From: Bacteroidota bacterium
GTDB lineage: Bacteria; Bacteroidota; Bacteroidia; Bacteroidales; FEN-979
Length of the DNA stretch: 64,000 nucleotides
Assembly: GCA_026391735.1 (NCBI GenBank)
Contig: JAPLDL010000022.1
Coordinates: 124,001 to 188,000, forward strand
Direction of reading: 5' to 3'
Shown here one piece after another: positions 17,540 to 24,411 of this stretch (positions are counted from its first letter, which is position 1; each line of letters opens with the position of its first letter). Below the pieces are notes generated by a model that was not told the origin of the DNA, did not search any database, and saw nothing but the letters and a program-made list of their open reading frames with translations. A program made the translations under genes and the position numbers.

Positions 17540-17949
17540 CCTTTCCCCTGCTTCTCCAGCATTTTCAGTAATTCAACAGCTTTTTTCCGGGTATGATGGC
17601 TCAGCATGAACAAAGCGCCGGTAAGGATAAACGGGAAGGTGATGGTGAGAATGATAAAAAAGCTCATCCAGATCGAATGGTTCATCGAATAATTACCCCA
17701 AAAAATAAAGGGAGAAAATGCAAGGCCAATGGCCATGAATATCATTCCGCCTATATTTTCCCATCTCCAGGCAATGGCCAGAATGATGATCAGCACGAAT
17801 GAAGGAACCATATGCATCAGCCAGTCAAGGATCTGGGTTTTCAGAGGAAGTCCGGCTCGGAAAGCATCCAGCGAAAATACACTTACAAAAAGGATTGCAA
17901 GGATAGCTAAAACCCTGGGAGCCCAGTAAAGAAGTAAAACGGATTTCAT
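17536..17949 (-). CDS. Small four-helix membrane protein of unknown function
   Basis: The 137-residue protein has four hydrophobic segments (about residues 8-28, 42-60, 66-85 and 92-115), with a polar, lysine-rich C-terminal tail (HHTRKKAVELLKMLEKQGKG). The pattern of tryptophans around the second and third helices (AIAWRWENIGGMIF, IFWGNY) is typical of small conserved Bacteroidota membrane proteins with no known role. I recognise no functional motif. The stop codon is supplied by the heptad array shared with dxs. Confidence 0.75.
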   Translation of the reverse strand: MKSVLLLYWAPRVLAILAILFVSVFSLDAFRAGLPLKTQILDWLMHMVPSFVLIIILAIAWRWENIGGMIFMAIGLAFSPFIFWGNYSMNHSIWMSFFIILTITFPFILTGALFMLSHHTRKKAVELLKMLEKQGKG

Positions 17950-17982
17950 AATTATCTGATTAAATTTAAATTCCCGATCAAT

Positions 17983-18600
17983 TTACATACTTGAGATAGC
18001 AGGCATCCTGAAATCGTATTTTTTGTCGGTCATCAGCTTCAGCATGAAGTCAGCCACATCGGCCCTGGGAATCGATTTGGAAGTGGGAAGGTCTTCATTG
18101 ATCCTGTACTTGCCGGTCTTGGGTGAATCGGTGAGCCCGACAGGCCTGATAATAACCCATTCAGCCTTACTTTGTTTAACAACCTCAACCTGGCGTTTCT
18201 TATCAACAAAAACATGTTTCAGGAAAAATGGCATGATGATCTTCCCGAACCAGAATCCGCCGTCATTGCCGTTGACACCGGCCGAAGACATGCAGATGAA
18301 TCGCTTCACACCGCATTCTTCCATAGCCTGAAGGATCAGCCTTGTTGCATCTGAAAGAACGGTGTTTGGCTTGTTTTTATCTATCCCGAGGGTACACATT
18401 ACAACGTCCTGCCCCTGTATAGCCTCTTTGATTTTCTGGTAATCGCCCAGCTCTCCTTCGATGATCCTTATTTTTTTATGGGTTATTGTGATCCTGTCGG
18501 CACGCCTGCTGTATGCCGTCACTTCATGCCCCTGGTTCAGGGCCTGGAATGTGAGCATAAGTCCTGTACGCCCGCTTGCTCCGAAAACTGCTATCTTCAT
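17983..18600 (-). CDS. NAD(P)-binding atypical SDR family protein
   Basis: The 205-residue protein has a Rossmann fold starting at residue 1 (KIAVFGASGRTGLMLT, a GxxGxxG-type dinucleotide motif), then EGELGDYQKIKEAIQGQDVVMCTLG and RFICMSSAGVNG, followed by KAEWVIIRPVGLTD. This is the NAD(P)H-binding group related to biliverdin reductase B and NmrA-like proteins, which lack the classical SDR YxxxK dyad. The substrate is unknown. A TAACTTTG element ends only five bases before the start codon, so the transcript may be almost leaderless. Confidence 0.82.
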   Translation of the reverse strand: MKIAVFGASGRTGLMLTFQALNQGHEVTAYSRRADRITITHKKIRIIEGELGDYQKIKEAIQGQDVVMCTLGIDKNKPNTVLSDATRLILQAMEECGVKRFICMSSAGVNGNDGGFWFGKIIMPFFLKHVFVDKKRQVEVVKQSKAEWVIIRPVGLTDSPKTGKYRINEDLPTSKSIPRADVADFMLKLMTDKKYDFRMPAISSM

Positions 18601-18604
18601 CAGG

Positions 18605-18612
18605 CAAAGTTA
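18605..18612 (-). promoter_or_regulatory. Promoter -7 element for the SDR gene
   Basis: TAACTTTG on the minus strand, exact TAnnTTTG match, five bases upstream of the start codon at 18600; the predicted transcript starts at or near the ATG. Confidence 0.5.
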
Positions 18613-18696
18613 TTAAAAATAGGTGGAGGAAACAATAATCTCAAGCCCCGGGGCCCTGCCCATTAAAAATCTTTCTATTTTTATCCAAAAATTACC

Positions 18697-20619
18697 TTGT
18701 CTTTTTCCGATCTTTTCAGAAAGAAGCCGATAGGCCTGATCCTTAACGATGCCGCGGGATACGAGCGGGAGTCGGGAGGGCTCAGGCGCAGTCTCACGGT
18801 GTTTGACCTCACTGCTCTGGGTATTGCCGCCATTGTAGGTTCGGGAATTTTTGCGACTATTGGAAGCGCTGCTGCTTCAGGCGGACCGGCAGTTGCACTG
18901 CTGTTTATTTTTACAGCCGTAGCCTGCGGCTTTTCGGCCTTATGCTATGCCGAGTTTGCCTCAGTCATCCCACTGAGCGGAAGCGCTTACACCTACGCCT
19001 ATGCCAGCTTCGGGGAACTCTTCGCCTGGATCATCGGCTGGGACCTTATCATTGAATATGCGATCGGAAATATCGCAGTTGCTATTTCCTGGTCTGATTA
19101 TTTCTGCGGACTGATGAGCGGGATGGGCCTGCACATCCCTGAATTTGTATCGACCGATTACGTCACCGCGCTTAGAGGATATTATGACGGAGCTGCAGCC
19201 ATTGCCCATGGGAGCAACCTGGCCCAGCTGGCCCCGGCAATCCAGAAATCCTACCTGGCCTGGGTCAATTCGCCTGTCGTGGGAGGAGTGCACCTTATAG
19301 CTAACATCCCTGCTTTCGCAATAGTTGCACTTATCTCAATGCTGGTGTATGTTGGGATCTATGAAACCAAAGTTGCAGGGAACTCGATGGTAATTCTGAA
19401 AGTAATAGTATTGCTGCTGGTAATAGCGGTTGGATCATTTTACATCAAACCCGGAAACTGGACTCCGTTTGCACCCCACGGACTTACCGGAGTGCTTAAA
19501 GGAGTTTCCGGAGTGTTTTTTGCCTATATCGGCTTCGACGCTATCTCCACCACCGCCGAAGAGTGCAGGAATACCCGGCGGGACCTGCCCAGGGCTATTA
19601 TTTACTCACTCATTATTACAACCATTTTATATGTCCTGATCAGCATGGTCCTTACCGGTATGGTGAATTATTCGGAATTGGGAGTGGGCGATCCGCTTGC
19701 CTTTGTCTTTGAACGCATCCATATGGGCCGGTTTGCCGGATTTGTCTCCCTGGCCGCTATCATCGCCATGGCCAGCGTGATCCTGGTATTCCAGGTAGGA
19801 CAGCCCCGAATCTGGATGAGCATGAGCCGGGACGGACTGCTGCCGAAAGCTTTTTCAAGGATCCATCCGAAGTTCCGCACACCCTCTTTTGCAACGGTTG
19901 TAGCCGGGTTGTTCGTTGCAATCCCATCCCTGTTCATGAATTTTACCGAAGTCACCGACCTGACCAGCATTGGCACGCTGTTTGCCTTTGTGCTGGTGAG
20001 CGGGGGAGTGCTGATCTTGAACCCAAGAGGACGGAGGCACCGGGATGGTCTTTTCGCTCGTGAAATTCGTTACACTGGGGATGAACAGGATGAATCTGAT
20101 AAAAGATACAGGATGCAGGATGAAAGACCTCCAACTTCCCGGATCCCTGATCCCGGATCCCCGATCCCGGATCCCGCATCCGACATCCGACATCCGACAT
20201 CCGAGGTCACGACCAAAGGCTTCCACGTCCCTTACATCAACTCCCGGTACGCCCTTCCTCTCGTCTGGGCTGGGGTTGCTGCGGTATTATACTTCTGGAA
20301 CCCGCCGGAACTCAGGGAATTGGGCCGTCTTACAAATTTTACCTTCGACAGGGATGACCTGCCCCTTTTCCTGTTTATTATCGCTGCAGTGGTCCTTACC
20401 ATCATGGGTATCGTAAAAAAACTTTCTCTGATCCCTGTGCTTGGACTGCTCTCCAGCCTTTTCCTTATGGTGCACCTGGGATTCACCAATTGGATGCGTT
20501 TTCTGGTGTGGCTGCTCATAGGGATGACGATCTACATCCTGTATTCGCGTAAACACAGCCGGCTTCGCCACCCGGAAACCGGAAACCGTAAATCGTCAAT
20601 CGTAAATCGTCAATCTTAA
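18697..20619 (+). CDS. APC family amino acid permease with repeat-derived loop
   Basis: The 640-residue protein is an APC-superfamily amino acid permease of the cationic amino acid transporter type, with about twelve to fourteen helices. The first helix carries IAAIVGSGIFATIGSAAASGGPA, and GIDAIST-like FFAYIGFDAISTTAEECRN follows later. The start is a TTG at 18697, which gives the usual SDLFRKKPIG N-terminus. Two regions come from heptad arrays: a cytoplasmic-type loop at about residues 470-502 (rich in Arg, Asp and Pro: SRIPDPGSPIPDPASDIRHP) and the last residues (RKSSIVNRQS), with the stop TAA at 20617-20619 inside the second array. Confidence 0.9.
   Translation: MSFSDLFRKKPIGLILNDAAGYERESGGLRRSLTVFDLTALGIAAIVGSGIFATIGSAAASGGPAVALLFIFTAVACGFSALCYAEFASVIPLSGSAYTYAYASFGELFAWIIGWDLIIEYAIGNIAVAISWSDYFCGLMSGMGLHIPEFVSTDYVTALRGYYDGAAAIAHGSNLAQLAPAIQKSYLAWVNSPVVGGVHLIANIPAFAIVALISMLVYVGIYETKVAGNSMVILKVIVLLLVIAVGSFYIKPGNWTPFAPHGLTGVLKGVSGVFFAYIGFDAISTTAEECRNTRRDLPRAIIYSLIITTILYVLISMVLTGMVNYSELGVGDPLAFVFERIHMGRFAGFVSLAAIIAMASVILVFQVGQPRIWMSMSRDGLLPKAFSRIHPKFRTPSFATVVAGLFVAIPSLFMNFTEVTDLTSIGTLFAFVLVSGGVLILNPRGRRHRDGLFAREIRYTGDEQDESDKRYRMQDERPPTSRIPDPGSPIPDPASDIRHPTSEVTTKGFHVPYINSRYALPLVWAGVAAVLYFWNPPELRELGRLTNFTFDRDDLPLFLFIIAAVVLTIMGIVKKLSLIPVLGLLSSLFLMVHLGFTNWMRFLVWLLIGMTIYILYSRKHSRLRHPETGNRKSSIVNRQS
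20105..20200. repeat. 7-bp array inside the permease coding sequence
   Basis: Three heptads GATACAG, GATGCAG, GATGAAA (20105-20125), a 12-bp spacer, then nine heptads in opposed orientation (CCCGGAT, CCCTGAT, CCCCGAT, CCCGCAT, CCGACAT, CCGAGGT) to 20200. The layout and sequence are those of the array at 7336-7518. The total of 96 bp is a multiple of three, so the frame is kept. Confidence 0.88.
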
Positions 20620-20634
20620 ATCGTACATCGTACA
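20572..20634. repeat. 7-bp array at the end of the permease gene
   Basis: Nine heptads in register: CCGGAAA twice, CCGTAAA, TCGTCAA, TCGTAAA, TCGTCAA, TCTTAAA, TCGTACA twice. It encodes the last residues and stop codon of the permease and ends five bases before the start of the next gene. Confidence 0.9.
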
Positions 20635-20639
20635 TTCCC

Positions 20640-21422
20640 ATGTCTATCACCGAAATCATCGTCATCATCGTCGCAGGCATCTTCGTCGGCTTTATAAATA
20701 CTCTATCAGGCGGGGGATCGGTGATCAGCCTTTCATTGCTGGTCATACTTGGACTGCCTGCCGGAATAGCCAACGGCACAAACCGCATCAGCATATTTTT
20801 CCAGACTTTGTCATCGGTAGGTAGTTTCACAAAACAAAAAATGTTTACCGACCTGAGACCTGTCTGGCTTGGCATCCCTGCAACGATCGGCTCGGTGCTG
20901 GGAGCCTTTCTTGCCATAGACGTCCACGAAAAAGTCATAGAGATCGCCATGATCCTGGCCATGATCCTGATGGCTTTTTTCCTGTTCTACAAACCCGACC
21001 GCTGGCTTAAAGAGAACCCGGGGCTCCTGCAAAAGAAACTGCAATGGTGGCAGTTCGTGATCTTTTTCCTGGTAGGCTTTTACGGCGGGTTCATCCAGGT
21101 TGGCGTGGGTTATTTCCTGCTGATGGCCCTGGTCCTGGGAACCGGTTACGACCTGGTAAAAGCCAATGCCGTGAAAAACCTTATCGTGTTCTTTTATGCC
21201 ATTTTCGCGCTTGCGGTATTCATGATCAACGGACAGGTCCATTACGTATTCGGTCTGCTGCTTTCGGCCGGAAGCGTGATCGGAGCCCTTATCGCTTCTT
21301 ATTTTGCCGTTAAAAAAGGTGCAGGGTTTATCCGGGCGGTCATTATCCTGTCGATCATCCTTACCGTATTGCAGATCAGTGGTCTGATCAACTTTACACA
21401 TCTTCTGAAAAGTATTTTATAA
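20640..21422 (+). CDS. TSUP (TauE/SafE) family transporter
   Basis: The 260-residue protein has eight predicted helices and the TauE/SafE pattern: GFINTLSGGGSVISL in the first helix and GFYGGFIQVGVGYFLLMAL at the start of the second half, an internal repeat. Members export sulfite, sulfoacetate or related organic anions. The specific substrate is unknown. It starts 20 bp after the permease, separated by repeat sequence, and is followed 12 bp later by the isoaspartyl peptidase gene, so the three are likely one transcript. Confidence 0.88.
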   Translation: MSITEIIVIIVAGIFVGFINTLSGGGSVISLSLLVILGLPAGIANGTNRISIFFQTLSSVGSFTKQKMFTDLRPVWLGIPATIGSVLGAFLAIDVHEKVIEIAMILAMILMAFFLFYKPDRWLKENPGLLQKKLQWWQFVIFFLVGFYGGFIQVGVGYFLLMALVLGTGYDLVKANAVKNLIVFFYAIFALAVFMINGQVHYVFGLLLSAGSVIGALIASYFAVKKGAGFIRAVIILSIILTVLQISGLINFTHLLKSIL

Positions 21423-21434
21423 CCCTTCTGACTT

Positions 21435-22460
21435 ATGAAAAAGACCTTGTTACTTTTTGTTTTTATCCTTGTAGGCGGATGGCTTTCGGCCCAGTTCAAA
21501 CCTGTACCTGCTGTTTCAACCTCAACCGGGGACAACCGCTGGGTCCTGGTGATCCATGGAGGCGCTGGCGGTCCGGCCAAGGGAATGATGAAAACCGAAA
21601 AGGAAAAGCAATATACCGACTCCCTGAGTAAAGCCTTGCAGCTGGGTTCGGCTATCCTTTCTGCAGGAGGCAGCAGCCTGGATGCTGTTGAAACGGTGAT
21701 CAGGTTCATGGAGGACTGTCCTCTGTTTAATGCAGGGAAAGGCTCTGTGCTTACCGAAGAGGGCAAAGCCGAGATGGATGCTTCAATCATGGATGGGAAA
21801 TCAGGATTGGCAGGCGCTGTAGCCTGTGTGACTACAGTTAAGAATCCCGTTACAGCAGCCAGGGCGGTGATGGAAAAAACACCTCATGTGTTGCTGATCG
21901 GCAAAGGTGCTGATGATTTTGCAAAGGCAAAAGGGCTTCAGATCGTTGACCCTTCGTATTTTATTACACCCGAGCGGTATGAAGCCTGGAAGAAGGCTAA
22001 GCAGGAAACCCAGCCTGGCCAACCAGCTCCTTCATCCGCAGTAAAAGAACCGAAAGGAACTGTAGGTTGTGTTGCCCTCGATTTACACGGGAACCTTGCT
22101 TCAGGGACATCTACCGGTGGAATGATGATGAAAATGAGCGGAAGGGCAGGTGATAGTCCGATCATCGGAGCCGGCACGTTTGCCGACAACAATTCCTGCG
22201 CCGTTTCATGTACTGGCCATGGTGAGTTTTTTATTCGAAACTGCGCAGCTTATTCTGTGGCTGTTCAGATGCTCTATGCCAAAAAATCCCTGAAAGATGC
22301 TGCAGATTTTGTGATTTTTGATATTCTGAAAGCAAAGGGTGGAGAAGGAGGCCTTATCGCGGTTGATAAGGACGGGAATATTGCCATGCCATTCAGCTCC
22401 AATGCCATGTTCAGGGGAAGCGTCTCTTCCGGTTCTGAGCCGGAAGTCAGAATATATTAA
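21435..22460 (+). CDS. Isoaspartyl peptidase / plant-type L-asparaginase
   Basis: This is an N-terminal nucleophile hydrolase of the asparaginase 2 family that cleaves itself to expose a threonine and then removes isoaspartyl residues or deamidates asparagine. The 341-residue precursor has a signal peptide (KKTLLLFVFILVGGWLSAQ), the substrate-loop start IHGGAGGPAKG, and GTVGCVALDLHGNLASGTSTGG, with the likely nucleophile Thr at about residue 209; RAGDSPIIGAGTFAD completes the active site. The signal peptide suggests a periplasmic enzyme. A strong bidirectional terminator follows. Confidence 0.93.
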   Translation: MKKTLLLFVFILVGGWLSAQFKPVPAVSTSTGDNRWVLVIHGGAGGPAKGMMKTEKEKQYTDSLSKALQLGSAILSAGGSSLDAVETVIRFMEDCPLFNAGKGSVLTEEGKAEMDASIMDGKSGLAGAVACVTTVKNPVTAARAVMEKTPHVLLIGKGADDFAKAKGLQIVDPSYFITPERYEAWKKAKQETQPGQPAPSSAVKEPKGTVGCVALDLHGNLASGTSTGGMMMKMSGRAGDSPIIGAGTFADNNSCAVSCTGHGEFFIRNCAAYSVAVQMLYAKKSLKDAADFVIFDILKAKGGEGGLIAVDKDGNIAMPFSSNAMFRGSVSSGSEPEVRIY

Positions 22461-22469
22461 GGCATAAAA

Positions 22470-22498
22470 AAGGCCTGACCGCGAAGCGGTCAGGCCTT
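22470..22498. terminator. Bidirectional terminator
   Basis: Perfect 13-bp stem AAGGCCTGACCGC / GCGGTCAGGCCTT with a GAA loop, preceded by an A-tract and followed by T/A-rich sequence. It separates the asparaginase gene from the convergent lipoprotein gene. Confidence 0.9.
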
Positions 22499-22520
22499 AT
22501 CGAATCAGGTGATATTTGTA

Positions 22521-23468
22521 TTAGGGTAGGAGAAGATAGAGTGTACCGCTATTGCCGTTCTTGTACCAGTCGACTTTGTATTTGGTAGGACAATCGTTGC
22601 CGGTAACAGGCTGGTTGTTGCTGTCATATCCGAAAGTGATTGTTGCGCCCTTGCTGTCGCCGGGGATCATGATCTTTTTCTGGCCTGAGCAGGGATCAAA
22701 ACCGCAGACCTGCCTGTGGACTACAGACTGAAGGATCTGGACATAGAACTGCTCGCTGTTCCTGTTGGTTCCCCAGAGGACAAGGTTGTTATAGCCGTCT
22801 GATGATCCGAATCCGTCAACTGTCAATGTATATCCATTATCGGTGGTCGAATATGTAAAGGTTGTTTGCCTTGCAACGTTCCAGGTCTTCGTGGTGTTGT
22901 CATCGAAGGTAACGGTGAGATTTCCCTCGTCCTTGAAGGTCACCAGGCTGATGTACTGCGGGATCATCCATATGAGACCACCGCTCACGTTCGTGTATTT
23001 CTTGTGGCCGTTCAGGGTTATCGATTTATTTGAACGGAGATGGGTTACTTTCAGGTTGATGAAGGTGTAGTAAATAACGGCTCCCTGCTGGTGCCAGCGT
23101 GTATTGACATGTTTCTTGATCTCAACCTGCCCGTGACGCTCCAGGTTACCCCTGCAGTTTGCCCCGTTATAGGTGATATAATAGGTAATGGTATCCTGAA
23201 CAACAGTGGTTGAATCAATGGTTGCATGGCATGGCAAGTGCCATCCGTCGGTTGACTTTAACCCGCCGGTACCGCCGATCACCGCGTTGATATCGTTTGT
23301 TGCCTCGTCGTTGGCAGCAGTAACCTGGTTTTCATCGCCGGCCAGGTTCTGGATGGAAGTGGTGTTCGGATTATCAACAGTGCTTTTTGTTTTCTGGCAG
23401 GATGTCAATCCGAAGAAAGCCAGGACGACCAGGATGAGGCTGAGGTTTAAGATTCTGTTTGTTTTCAT
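22521..23468 (-). CDS. Secreted lipoprotein of unknown function
   Basis: From the ATG at 23468 this encodes 315 residues. The N-terminus is a lipoprotein signal (MKTNRILNLSLILVVLAFFGLTSC) with Cys at about residue 24; the upstream in-frame codons lack signal-peptide character, so this start or the ATG at 23477 is preferred. The body is polar, rich in Thr, Asn and Gly with alternating hydrophobic residues, and includes paired cysteines (HLPCH, GANCRG and CGFDPCSG); it is probably a beta-rich surface or periplasmic protein. No family was recognised. It follows the DUF4249 lipoprotein of the signalling cassette. Confidence 0.75.
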   Translation of the reverse strand: MKTNRILNLSLILVVLAFFGLTSCQKTKSTVDNPNTTSIQNLAGDENQVTAANDEATNDINAVIGGTGGLKSTDGWHLPCHATIDSTTVVQDTITYYITYNGANCRGNLERHGQVEIKKHVNTRWHQQGAVIYYTFINLKVTHLRSNKSITLNGHKKYTNVSGGLIWMIPQYISLVTFKDEGNLTVTFDDNTTKTWNVARQTTFTYSTTDNGYTLTVDGFGSSDGYNNLVLWGTNRNSEQFYVQILQSVVHRQVCGFDPCSGQKKIMIPGDSKGATITFGYDSNNQPVTGNDCPTKYKVDWYKNGNSGTLYLLLP

Positions 23469-23589
23469 GGTATACATCGTTAAGGTTAATTTTAGTTGTT
23501 TGATAGTTATACACTGATGATGGAAATTACCCTGATGCGGAATTAAAAAAAATAGCAAAATTGTAAAATACGGGTGATTCTCAATTTCG

Positions 23590-24411
23590 TTACTTTTCGA
23601 CTTGCAATGACAGCTCATTTAAAGCACACACCCCGAAAAATCCGACTGCACCGGCGCTCAGGTTTGTCGTGACATTCGCCGCAGCCGTCGGGAACAATCC
23701 CCCCTGCCAGCTTGTCTCGAGAAGCATCTCCCTTATAAATTCGGCATGCTGGGGAGCCAGGGAATATCTTCTTTCGGTAATTTGGGTCCCCCTTGGGAAG
23801 GAGACCTGTTCCACGACAGGGGAGAAGATCTCGCTTACATCCAGGGTGGGGAGGGTGTAAAACAGCATCCTGGCCTTGCATTTGCTGGTATCGGCATTTT
23901 GGAATCCCCGAACCCCGGTCCAGTCGAGCAGGATCTCCCACATAGCCGGCTGGGTATTGCTGAATGCACTGGCCACATAATCTATATGATATAAGGTGTC
24001 CTTGTCGTTCTGCACATACACAAGCTGTGAAAAAGTTTCCCCTGCAACCATTGCTGCCTTGGCCGAAAATACCGAACTGCCGCTGTAAATGTTCAGGGTA
24101 TAAGTCTTGCCGGGAAGCGCGATGAAAGTCAAAGGGGTCTTATAAATTCCGCTTCCTGAGGGATGTTCAGTCAGAGTCCAGTTCGAATCGGCAGTAAAGA
24201 TCAGCAAAGTCGCACCGCTTACCGGGACAGCCTTATCATTAAGGTTGTTAACAGGGTGGTTCAGGGTAATAGTCTGGGCTTTCCGTTCGGATGTGAGAAC
24301 ACCATCCACCGCGACAAAGTCTTGATTCACGCCGGGCCCGTTCCAGCTTGCCTGCTTTACGCAGGATGCCATCAGCATGCAAAAAAGAAATATAATACTA
24401 ATCCGTTTCAT
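23590..24411 (-). CDS. DUF4249 family lipoprotein
   Basis: The 273-residue protein starts with a lipoprotein signal (KRISIIFLFCMLMASC, Cys at about residue 17) followed by the DUF4249 pattern: FVAVDGVLTSERKAQTITL, GATLLIF and PGKTYTLNI near the N-terminus. DUF4249 proteins sit next to TonB receptors in Bacteroidota and are thought to be surface partners of them. Its start codon overlaps the receptor's stop by one base, so it is translationally coupled to the receptor. Confidence 0.9.
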   Translation of the reverse strand: MKRISIIFLFCMLMASCVKQASWNGPGVNQDFVAVDGVLTSERKAQTITLNHPVNNLNDKAVPVSGATLLIFTADSNWTLTEHPSGSGIYKTPLTFIALPGKTYTLNIYSGSSVFSAKAAMVAGETFSQLVYVQNDKDTLYHIDYVASAFSNTQPAMWEILLDWTGVRGFQNADTSKCKARMLFYTLPTLDVSEIFSPVVEQVSFPRGTQITERRYSLAPQHAEFIREMLLETSWQGGLFPTAAANVTTNLSAGAVGFFGVCALNELSLQVEK

